DNA from: Photobacterium malacitanum
GTDB lineage: Bacteria > Pseudomonadota > Gammaproteobacteria > Enterobacterales > Vibrionaceae
Direction of reading: 5' to 3'
Assembly (NCBI RefSeq): GCF_900185615.1
Contig: NZ_FYAK01000003.1
Coordinates: 369,038 to 433,037, forward strand
Length of the DNA stretch: 64,000 bases
Below, piece by piece: positions 1 to 7,899 of this stretch. The notes beneath the pieces are model-generated. The model made no database searches and had not been told where the DNA came from. It saw only the letters and a list, made by a program, of their open reading frames with translations. Every line of letters starts with the position of its first letter. The first letter of the stretch is position 1. Made by a program: the position numbers and the translations under genes.

Positions 1-2
1 TT

Positions 3-446
3 GCGCCTGCTGGGTTTGAATTGTATTACAGCATTTATCATCCAATGATGTTATTAATGAGCCGCCAGTGTTTATTCCATCAAACCGTTGGTTGCAAAAA
101 GAAGCGTTTTGACGATAAATGCTTACGAAAATGTGATAAGTCTGCATCGATCATTAATCTTACTGAAGCATCATTTGTGGTTGATAAACAGCGTGGCGAT
201 CATAATGCGCTATATAACCCTGAGAACTTTTTAAACTTGGATATTGTGGCTGAGGTTCAGAATAAATTTACTGGCTTTATGGTGGATTTACGGGCTATTA
301 AAACTGATACCCAAGTGACGGTATCAAAAGCGGAATTGACGACATTATTTAATCAGTATGTTGCAGGTAATAATGAACTGGCACGTAGTGAAATTGAAGC
401 CGCTATTATTGGTCATACGTGTAATCAGTACACCAAAGGCTTGTAA
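3..446 (+). CDS. rlhA: 23S rRNA C2501 hydroxylation protein RlhA (peptidase U32 family), 3' part
   Basis: This is the C-terminal 147 residues of a U32-family protein; the reading frame is open to the left window edge, so the start lies outside. The region resembles the tail of E. coli RlhA (YdcP), which forms 5-hydroxycytidine at 23S rRNA position 2501. Visible landmarks are the YYSIYHPMMLLMSRQCLFHQ block followed by Cys residues in GCKKKRFDDKCLRKC, and a final TCNQYTKGL that resembles my recollection of the E. coli end. The family uses conserved cysteines, probably for an iron-sulfur cluster. The assignment rests on remembered family similarity. A strong terminator follows 34 bases after the stop. 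Confidence 0.8.
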   Translation, partial: APAGFELYYSIYHPMMLLMSRQCLFHQTVGCKKKRFDDKCLRKCDKSASIINLTEASFVVDKQRGDHNALYNPENFLNLDIVAEVQNKFTGFMVDLRAIKTDTQVTVSKAELTTLFNQYVAGNNELARSEIEAAIIGHTCNQYTKGL

Positions 447-480
447 TAAGTTTATTGACAATAAGTAAGCTTTTACAATA

Positions 481-516
481 AAAAGCCCCGCAGAATATAT
501 GTTCTGCGGGGCTTTT
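481..516. terminator. Bidirectional terminator between rlhA and torZ
   Basis: A perfect 15-bp stem (AAAAGCCCCGCAGAA at 481-495, complement at 502-516) closes a 6-nt loop and is flanked by T-runs on both strands. It sits between two convergent genes and can serve both. Confidence 0.9.
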
Positions 517-544
517 TGTTAGCTAATAAATAGCGAACTCTTAA

Positions 545-3184
545 TTACTTTTTAGCGTTGTCTTTTAGGAAATCAAGAACAAGTTTGCGATCTTTTTCGT
601 TTAGACCAGCACGTGGGAACATACTGTTAGTAATACCTTTCCACTGTTTGTAAGTAAAGTCGCTAGGATGCGGTGCTGCGTGACAAAGCGTACAGCTACC
701 GTAGAATAACTTCTCACCTGGTGACTGAGCAGGGCCTTGTTCTGCGGCTACCGCTTTCAGGCGCTTACCTAGTTGTAATGACCAGATATCAACTTTAAAG
801 TCTGATTTCACAATCTTAGGTGGCATGTAAGCTTGGTTTGGTGTTTCCGCATCAGTACATTTCTTAAAGTAAGCCAAACAAGTATTAGCACTGGTTGCTT
901 GTGCTAGACCACTGGTTGGTTGACTACTTGTTAGCATGTTGATTGAACCTGAGTTACAACGGCCTTTGCTATCAAGTTGTAGCCATGCACCTTCGTGAAT
1001 GTAGATAACACCAGGCATTGCTTCATCAGTGATACGCGCACCAGCAAGTAGAGTACCGCGCTCGTTATACACCTCAACCACATCGCCGTCTTTCACGCCA
1101 CGTTCTTCAGCATCTTGTTTGTTAATAAGAACGATTTGACGTCCATCAACAGATTCATAGCTGTTAACATCAGCATTCGCCATTTGTGAGTGCAGACGCA
1201 TCCATGGGTGTGGACTTAGTACGTGAACTTGACCTTTTTTAGCATTACCTAACCATTCAAATGGTGGAATCCATTGTGGCATTGGTGGACAACCTTTAGC
1301 TTTAAATCCAGCCAGTGTTTCACTGTAAAGCTCGATTTTACCACTTGGTGTATGCAATGGGTTTTTATCAGGATCTGCATAGAAATCACCATGACGAACA
1401 AAGCTATTTGCTGCATCAGGCGTTGTTACATGAGTGATACCATTTTGCCAGAATGTTTTAAAATCTTCTGTTGCGTCAGAGGCTTCATAAGATGCTTTAA
1501 CATGTTGGTACATAGTTTTACCATCGGTAAACTCTTTATGTACGTTAAACATGAAAGCAAGACGAGAGAAAATTTCGTAGTCATCTAGGCTTTCACCTAC
1601 AGGCTCAATGACTTGACGCATTGCGTAGATTTTGTTGTTGCTGTAAGTACCGCCAGATGAAATGTCATCACGCTCAAGAGTGGTGGTGGTTGGCAATACG
1701 ATATCAGAGTATTTTGCCGTAGCACACCACCAAGGTTCATGACAAATGATGGTATCAATATTATCGTTCAGCGCGTTGATTAACTCGTTAGTGTCTTGTT
1801 GGTGAGACAGTAAGTTATTACCTGCGTTGTAGATAAGTTTAGCTTTTGGCAAGGTAAGGTTTGCGCCATCACGAGTATAGGCTTTACCTGGGTTTTTCAG
1901 CATGTCTGAAACCATAACCACAGGACAGGTTTTAGTGATAGGGTTACGGCCTTGAGATAAACCGATAGGCATACGCTTACCAGATGCTGGCATACCGCCG
2001 TTACCATAGTGCCAACTAAAGCCGGCACCTTCACCTGGCTTACCAATTTTACCTGCAATTGCGGCAAAGTTGATGATAGACCAGTGGATCATTTCACCGT
2101 GGTCGGCACGTTGTAATGCCCAACCAGCAGCAATTTGGGTGCGTTTAGTAACACATAGTTCAGCTAACTCTTTGATTTTTGCTGCTGGTAAACCTGTAAT
2201 TTCTTCAGCCCATTCAGGCGTTTTCGCAACACCGTCTTCGTCACCAATTAAATAAGCAAGGTATTTATCAAAGCCAACAGTATATTTATCGATGTAAGCT
2301 TTATCGTGCTGACCTGTTTTGTATAAGTGATAAGACATTGCAGTAAATAGGGCTGTATCCGTATTTGGACGGATATTGATCATTTCACTGCCAACGGCTT
2401 TATCTGTTTGGGTTTGTTGTGGGTTAATCGAGATAAATTTAATCCCTTTTGCCTTAAACGCCTCCCAATGTTTTTGCATTGAGTGATCTGCAACACGGAA
2501 TTCTACACGGTTTGTTTTCCAAGGGTCACAGCCAATAAATAGTACTGCTTCCGTATTTTTTTCAACGATTTCCCACGCGGTTTGTGGTGAGTAAACTTCC
2601 ATATCACCGATGACATGTGGAAGGATAACTTCTGAAGCACCAGCAGAGTAGTCACCGGCACAAATACTTTGACCACCAATAAGGTTAAAGAAGCGGCCTT
2701 GTAGTGTTTGAGGGCGGTTAACACCACAATGTGACCAACCACCGTATGAAGAGCTAAACAGTGCTTCGTTGCCGTGCTTTTCAATAGTACGTGCGATACA
2801 GAAAGCAGTTAATGCAATTGCGGTATCCCAATCGACACGGACAAAAGGTTCTTTACCACGAAGATGAGGATTATGATCGCCTAATGGATCTTCCAATAGT
2901 GATTTACGTACCATTGGATATTTAATACGTGTATCACTGTAAGTACGGCTTAACACACCTTTGGTTAACATTTCTGTTGGAAATGGGTCAACATCATTAA
3001 TAGGTTGAACACCAATTAATGTTCCGTTTTTAACGACTGCTTTAAAAGGACCATAGTGGGTAGCTGATGGAATCGTAATTGTATCTGATGCAAATACTTT
3101 ACCAGCAGGGAAAAGGGTAAGTCCGTTAGCAGCAATTGCGGTTGCTACTGAACCTTTTAAAAAGTTACGACGAGATAGGGTCAT
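545..3184 (-). CDS. torZ: Periplasmic TMAO reductase, TorZ-like, with C-terminal cytochrome c module
   Basis: Molybdopterin (bis-MGD) oxidoreductase of the DMSO/TMAO reductase family, 879 residues, reducing trimethylamine N-oxide (or a related S/N-oxide) in the periplasm. A Tat signal with SRRNFLKGS starts the protein. The family Mo-ligand serine fits S180 in the GDYSAG motif. The body looks closer to E. coli TorZ (809 residues) than TorA, for example in QDTNELI and GTPSGKIELYS. Unusually, about 50 residues are added at the C-terminus with a heme c site CTLCH at 831-835 (proximal ligand H835); this tail resembles the last heme domain of TorC. The torC-like gene is divergent at 3763. No torD chaperone gene is in the window. 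Substrate cannot be fixed from sequence; biotin sulfoxide is an alternative. Confidence 0.85.
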   Translation of the reverse strand: MTLSRRNFLKGSVATAIAANGLTLFPAGKVFASDTITIPSATHYGPFKAVVKNGTLIGVQPINDVDPFPTEMLTKGVLSRTYSDTRIKYPMVRKSLLEDPLGDHNPHLRGKEPFVRVDWDTAIALTAFCIARTIEKHGNEALFSSSYGGWSHCGVNRPQTLQGRFFNLIGGQSICAGDYSAGASEVILPHVIGDMEVYSPQTAWEIVEKNTEAVLFIGCDPWKTNRVEFRVADHSMQKHWEAFKAKGIKFISINPQQTQTDKAVGSEMINIRPNTDTALFTAMSYHLYKTGQHDKAYIDKYTVGFDKYLAYLIGDEDGVAKTPEWAEEITGLPAAKIKELAELCVTKRTQIAAGWALQRADHGEMIHWSIINFAAIAGKIGKPGEGAGFSWHYGNGGMPASGKRMPIGLSQGRNPITKTCPVVMVSDMLKNPGKAYTRDGANLTLPKAKLIYNAGNNLLSHQQDTNELINALNDNIDTIICHEPWWCATAKYSDIVLPTTTTLERDDISSGGTYSNNKIYAMRQVIEPVGESLDDYEIFSRLAFMFNVHKEFTDGKTMYQHVKASYEASDATEDFKTFWQNGITHVTTPDAANSFVRHGDFYADPDKNPLHTPSGKIELYSETLAGFKAKGCPPMPQWIPPFEWLGNAKKGQVHVLSPHPWMRLHSQMANADVNSYESVDGRQIVLINKQDAEERGVKDGDVVEVYNERGTLLAGARITDEAMPGVIYIHEGAWLQLDSKGRCNSGSINMLTSSQPTSGLAQATSANTCLAYFKKCTDAETPNQAYMPPKIVKSDFKVDIWSLQLGKRLKAVAAEQGPAQSPGEKLFYGSCTLCHAAPHPSDFTYKQWKGITNSMFPRAGLNEKDRKLVLDFLKDNAKK

Positions 3185-3762
3185 GTTTATATTCCGAAGA
3201 CAAACCGAATGAGTAAGCGTTCAAGTGGCATAATCACCATTCAAATACTAGCCGGTATAGTGATCTATTATTTGACTTATTTCTTGATAGGCTACACGTA
3301 TATATAAAATATATTAGACTGCTAAGTGGAAAATAAGTTTTCACAAAAAACTATAATAGACGCTAATGTTTAATGTTCAATGTAAATAATGGAATAGTTA
3401 GCACAATAATTAAAAAATAACTGATAATTATTCTCGATAGGCGACTTATTGTATGACAATTACAAAATGGCGTACTGTAATTGGAGTGATATGTTTTTGT
3501 TATTTATGTGATTTTTGTCATTCTTATATAGAGTGTTGTATATTGTATCTATTCTTGTAAAAGATTATTTAGGGTTTTAATGTATTTAGAGTTCTAATTA
3601 AAAAAAATTTTGTATCGTTTTGCTGAAACAACTATGATCAATTGTGATATTAATATTTTTATATATTAATAGCGTCCATTGCCCTGTTAACATTCTAGTG
3701 TTAGTTTGTGCGCAACACTTTTTTTAACGTTGTTTTGACGTTTAATTCATTTTGGACCATCC
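3185..3762. other. Divergent torZ/torC intergenic region
   Basis: 578 bp of AT-rich DNA between two divergent genes, so it must hold both promoters. I could not place a convincing sigma-70 or FNR site. Two weak resemblances to E. coli TorR decamers (CTGTTCATAT) are seen: CTGTTAACAT at 3684-3693 (8 of 10 bases) and three head-to-tail AATGTnn units at 3365-3385. Both are suggestive only. Confidence 0.4.
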
Positions 3763-4935
3763 ATGAAGAAACTATGGCGTTTTTTAGTCAAGCCTAGTAG
3801 TCGTTATTCAGTATTAGCGATTGCTGTTGTCTGTGTGATCATCACACTGGCAGGTGTGTTTACCTTTCACGAGTCGATAAAATTTAGCTCGACTACCGAG
3901 TTTTGTACTTCATGTCACTCAATGAAAGAAAACTACAACGAATATAAAACAAGTATTCACTATAAGAATGCTTATGGCGTACGCGCTGAATGTCGTGACT
4001 GTCATATTCCAGAAAATAACCCGATTGCTTTCATGAAAGCAAAACTGGGCGGTGTGGGCGATATTTACAGTGAATTCATCAGTAAAGATATCGATACGCC
4101 AGCGAAGTTTGAGGCGAACCGTTTACGCATGGCACAAAATGTGTGGCGTATGATGGCTGAAACAAATTCAGCAACCTGTAAGAGTTGTCACTCATATACT
4201 GCAATGGATCACGCTAAACAATCTCCAGCAGCAGCAGCAGCGATGACGACAGCAGCTGCAAAAAATATGAACTGTATTGAGTGTCACAAAGGTATTGCGC
4301 ACCAGTTGCCACATATCAATAATGATTTCCAAGCAACATTTAAGCAGTTAACAGTTAACGCTGGTGAAGCGCCTGCAACTAAAACGCTTTACACACTAGC
4401 ATCGAAGAAATTGTATACTACTGACTCAGCATCAGGCGATGAACAAGGTCAGTTATACCCTGCATCAGAAGTGCAAGTGTTAGGTACAAGTGGCGACATG
4501 CTTAAAGTACAAATTACGGGTTGGCAGCAACAAGGCTCTACAACTGGTATGTTAGTGCAAGACATGGCGAAGCAGATTCAGACTGTATCACTGAATGCCG
4601 ATCTACAAAAATCAGCAACTATTTTAAATACAGTGAAAGCTGAAGATGGTCAAACATGGCAGCAACTACAAGTATCTGCATGGATCACACAACGTAATAT
4701 GCTAGCAAGCATTAAACCAATCTGGGCTTACGGTAAAGAAATCCTTGATGCGAGTTGTGGTCAGTGTCACGCAGTTCCAGATCCAAAACACTTAACTGCA
4801 AATGGTTGGGTTCAGGGTCTGAAAGCGATGCAACAGTACTACATGCTAAATAAAGACGAAGAGCGTACCTTGTTGAAGTATCTACAAGATAACGCAAAAG
4901 ATGCACCTGCGGCGGCAGGGCAAGCAACTGAGTAA
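3763..4935 (+). CDS. torC: Pentaheme c-type cytochrome TorC (NapC/NirT family)
   Basis: Membrane-anchored quinol dehydrogenase that passes electrons from menaquinol to a periplasmic TMAO reductase. It has 390 residues, the same length as E. coli TorC. One N-terminal membrane anchor spans roughly residues 16-35. Five CxxCH sites are visible: C48-H52, C77-H81, C139-H143 and C171-H175 in the NapC/NirT domain, and C332-H336 in a separate C-terminal domain. Several stretches (STTEFCTSCHSM, IKPIWAYGKE, DEERTLLKYLQ) fit TorC better than TorY. The gene is divergent from the reductase rather than in one operon with it. No strong Shine-Dalgarno precedes the ATG. A hairpin terminator follows. Confidence 0.92.
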   Translation: MKKLWRFLVKPSSRYSVLAIAVVCVIITLAGVFTFHESIKFSSTTEFCTSCHSMKENYNEYKTSIHYKNAYGVRAECRDCHIPENNPIAFMKAKLGGVGDIYSEFISKDIDTPAKFEANRLRMAQNVWRMMAETNSATCKSCHSYTAMDHAKQSPAAAAAMTTAAAKNMNCIECHKGIAHQLPHINNDFQATFKQLTVNAGEAPATKTLYTLASKKLYTTDSASGDEQGQLYPASEVQVLGTSGDMLKVQITGWQQQGSTTGMLVQDMAKQIQTVSLNADLQKSATILNTVKAEDGQTWQQLQVSAWITQRNMLASIKPIWAYGKEILDASCGQCHAVPDPKHLTANGWVQGLKAMQQYYMLNKDEERTLLKYLQDNAKDAPAAAGQATE

Positions 4936-4987
4936 ATCACTCGTTGAAAAATAGATAGCTTGCGTTAAACACAACGCCAAGAACGGA

Positions 4988-5020
4988 AAGGGGATCTGAG
5001 AAATCAGGTTCCCTTTTTTT
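4988..5020 (+). terminator. Terminator after torC
   Basis: A 12-bp stem with two G-U pairs (AAGGGGATCTGA at 4988-4999 with 5004-5015), a GAAA tetraloop and a run of T residues directly downstream of torC. Confidence 0.85.
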
Positions 5021-5086
5021 GCCATTATACGGTGTGGTGTTCTGTGCTTTGTAAGGGATTTACTATGAAAAAATGAGTTTAATCTT

Positions 5087-5314
5087 ATGCAAACCCAGCA
5101 AAGAAAAGAACGTAAAATACATGTGGATAAAGCTAAACAGTGCAGTAAGTTAACATACATTCTTTTGGGTTCTGGACGAGATGGTAATGCGCGATCTTAT
5201 CAAAATATTGGTGTAAAAGATGAGCTTGTGTGTGGTGGTGAAGTGATAACAAAAAATAATAAACACGATATTGAATTAACCAATAATACTTGTTTAGTTG
5301 AAAGCATAGTGTAA
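5087..5314 (+). CDS. Small hypothetical protein
   Basis: An open frame of 75 residues lies between two terminators, in an interval of about 380 bases that has no other gene. I recognise no family. The N-terminus is basic (RKERK) and the middle is glycine-containing (LLGSGRDGNAR, VCGGEV); no signal peptide or membrane segment is seen. There is no good ribosome binding site before the ATG, which counts against it. A hairpin 40 bases after its stop could end its transcript but also serves the gene on the other strand. It may be a chance frame or a remnant. Confidence 0.3.
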   Translation: MQTQQRKERKIHVDKAKQCSKLTYILLGSGRDGNARSYQNIGVKDELVCGGEVITKNNKHDIELTNNTCLVESIV

Positions 5315-5353
5315 GAGAGTATTGGTAAAATTTTGATTGATAAATAAAATATA

Positions 5354-5382
5354 AAAGGACTGAGTGTCACCTTCAGTCCTTT
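5354..5382. terminator. Hairpin terminator downstream of yccS
   Basis: Stem AAAGGACTGA at 5354-5363 with its complement at 5373-5382. It lies just past the stop of the minus-strand YccS gene with A/T-rich flanks, and could act in both directions. Confidence 0.7.
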
Positions 5383-5403
5383 GGTTTATCTTGCTAACTT
5401 ACC

Positions 5404-7587
5404 TTATGCAGTTACTTCTTGTTTTTGCACTTGAGGAACAAGTTGATCTGCCAGTTTGTGCATTTCAGGGAGCATGCGGTGGATCAAGTGAAGTTGCTGT
5501 AACACCATACGTACCGAGGTGCAGTCTTCATCTCGCCATTGTCCTAAGCGTTGATCTAAATCGACATTTAACGCTGGCGCTCTTTGACATGCGTGACCTG
5601 CCAGTTGCGTCGCTAAACATTCTAAGTGGCTGTGAATAATGCGGTGTGCTTCTGATACTAACTGGTGGGTTTTATCATCATCAAGTTGTGTCCTGTGAGC
5701 ACCTAATGCCGAAATATAACTTAGCATTGCATGGTTTAAGGTTAAGAAGCGGAAACTTTCATTCGCATCAATTTGGTAACGCTCAGGCTCTGCCAGCATA
5801 TTACTGATTGCCGTATTTAAATGAGCATCGGTATTGTGGGCGTCTCGGCGTGAAATACGGTAACTCAAGCTATCACGTTTACCTATACGGTACTGACCAA
5901 TAATTTGTGCTAAGTAATCTTTATTGGCATGAATTGCTCCAGACATTGCCTTGTGTAAACGCTTTGATTCCCAGTCAGGAAGAATAAAGGTTACCGCCAA
6001 TACTGCCAGTAAACAGCCAATCAAGGTATCGCCTAAACGAGGCAAAATAACCGCATAACCTTCACCTAGTTGGTTAAAACAGAACAATACTAGCAAAGTA
6101 ATAAACGCTGTTGCCCAACCATATTTAACCATTCTAAACGAGAAAAACAGCACGCCAGCCACCACCATGAGTACTAACTGACCTTCTTGTCCCGGAAATA
6201 AATAAAGCAGGGGAATACCCGCTAAAATACCGCCAATAGTACCTATCACACGTTGGCGTAATTTTTGGCGGGTTGCGCTGTAGTTTGGCTGACATACAAA
6301 CAGCGTGGTGAGCAAAATCCAGTAGCCACGTTGTAAATCCAATACTTGAATACAGCCATAGCCGACGGTTAATGCAATCGCCATACGTATAGCGTGACGA
6401 AATAGCATCGAATCAGTATTACATTGTGCACTGATACGTTTTGCTAATTCTTTAACACCATGAGCTTCATTATCAGATAATTGGATATCATTTTCTTCTT
6501 CTACATGTGTGGCATCAGGGTTATTGATATTCATTAGCTGACGTTCAACGGTTGCCAAATTGTTGAATAGAAAATCAAGCTGGATCAGCAACATCTTCCA
6601 TTCTGGCTTATTTTGATCGTGCAAATATTGCAGTGAGTCTTGCAACTCGTTTAATGCTTTGAGGCTCTTTTCATTGTGGGTATAAGATTTTCCCATAGCT
6701 AACGCCGTTGAAATATCACGGCATGCAACAGCTTGTGAGCGCAATAAACGCTGGAAACGAAACAGCACATCACTGCGGTTAAAGTTGGCTGCCAGATCTT
6801 GGTAACGATAATGTGAAGAGCTTACGCGCTCATGAATATCTTGCGCCATAAAGTAAATGGTCAAAAAACGATCGCCTGTAGTATTGGGTTGCCCACGGCG
6901 AGCACGATGTAATAGGGTTGCTTTGGCGATGTTTAAGGCATTTACCACCCGCGCATTTTGGCTTGCTGCTTTTAAACGTAATGGTTGCGGCACTAAATCA
7001 GCGACAGGTTCAAAAAGCTGACTTTTATGATCAAGGTAATCAGCACACTCACTAAAGACGTTAGCAAGGCTGCGTTGTACTGGTTGGTTAGGCCACAAAA
7101 TATGCCAGATTAATGATAAACAGCCATACCAGAATGCGCCGCCAAGGAGCAGCATCGGTTGATACCATAAATTCACACTATGTTCAGCACCGAGCATGGT
7201 GTAAACCGCTAGTAATAATGAGGCAAAGGCAATGCTGGCATAGCGCGCCCCCATCGCACCAAGCATAATGAAACTAAATGTTGAACAAAATAGACCGATT
7301 GCAAAGAAAAGGGGAGAGTCAAACAAGACTTCAATAGAAAGGGATGCAATCAAAAAACAAATCAGAGTTATCGTTAGACCTTTAATTCGGCCAGTTAAAT
7401 TATCGTCAGACTCAGCTAGCGCAGCAGCGATAATGCCGAGCACTAAGGGGGTAACAGCATGGTTTGTTTTGAGGTACCAGCATGGTAATACAACACCAAC
7501 AAGCGCAATAAATACGCGAATAGAGTAATTAATACGATCATTGACCCAGTAGCGACGAAAATTTACATGTAAGTCTTTAGTTTGCAT
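5404..7587 (-). CDS. yccS: YccS-like inner membrane protein, FUSC family
   Basis: Predicted inner membrane protein of about 727 residues (E. coli YccS about 717) in the fusaric-acid-resistance-like FUSC family; its transport substrate is unknown. Two blocks of hydrophobic helices are visible, one near residues 20-165 and one near 400-540, each followed by a long cytoplasmic stretch. This two-fold layout is typical of YccS/YhfK proteins. The ATG at 7587 is preferred over an in-frame TTG four codons upstream (7599), because neither has a strong ribosome site and ATG is the commoner start. It is transcribed alone. Confidence 0.85.
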   Translation of the reverse strand: MQTKDLHVNFRRYWVNDRINYSIRVFIALVGVVLPCWYLKTNHAVTPLVLGIIAAALAESDDNLTGRIKGLTITLICFLIASLSIEVLFDSPLFFAIGLFCSTFSFIMLGAMGARYASIAFASLLLAVYTMLGAEHSVNLWYQPMLLLGGAFWYGCLSLIWHILWPNQPVQRSLANVFSECADYLDHKSQLFEPVADLVPQPLRLKAASQNARVVNALNIAKATLLHRARRGQPNTTGDRFLTIYFMAQDIHERVSSSHYRYQDLAANFNRSDVLFRFQRLLRSQAVACRDISTALAMGKSYTHNEKSLKALNELQDSLQYLHDQNKPEWKMLLIQLDFLFNNLATVERQLMNINNPDATHVEEENDIQLSDNEAHGVKELAKRISAQCNTDSMLFRHAIRMAIALTVGYGCIQVLDLQRGYWILLTTLFVCQPNYSATRQKLRQRVIGTIGGILAGIPLLYLFPGQEGQLVLMVVAGVLFFSFRMVKYGWATAFITLLVLFCFNQLGEGYAVILPRLGDTLIGCLLAVLAVTFILPDWESKRLHKAMSGAIHANKDYLAQIIGQYRIGKRDSLSYRISRRDAHNTDAHLNTAISNMLAEPERYQIDANESFRFLTLNHAMLSYISALGAHRTQLDDDKTHQLVSEAHRIIHSHLECLATQLAGHACQRAPALNVDLDQRLGQWRDEDCTSVRMVLQQLHLIHRMLPEMHKLADQLVPQVQKQEVTA

Positions 7588-7899
7588 GGATATTAACAAT
7601 CTTCTGATAATAATGAATGGAGAAAACGATAGAATTCTCTAACGTTATAAAAACGTCACTAAAGATAACAGAAATAGGGTTATTGCTGATAAAAAAAATT
7701 AACGTTACCTTGCGGAATAATATTTAACCAAATAGACGTTTCAAGACTATGGCTATACGAGAGTTATTGATATTCTAAGTGACATTATCCCGATAAACGG
7801 GTGACAAGTAATGATTCAATCGAGGTTGAGTAACTCGGTTACCGGCCAGTAATGAGTATTACAGCCTAATTAAAGCATGGAACAATTGGTGGAATCACA
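7588..7899. other. Divergent yccS/helD intergenic region
   Basis: 312 bp between divergent genes, AT-rich on the yccS side. Only small hairpins (for example CCCG-ATAAA-CGGG near 7797) are visible. I find no convincing promoter or operator. Confidence 0.3.

Noticed and set aside
2503..2784. 93-residue frame on the minus strand
   Set aside because: Overlaps torZ in another frame on the same strand; the composition is that of a shifted reading of a real gene.
3601..3660. FNR or CRP site before torC
   Set aside because: TTGTGATAT and ATGATCAAT resemble half-sites, but no second half at proper spacing was found in this AT-rich stretch.
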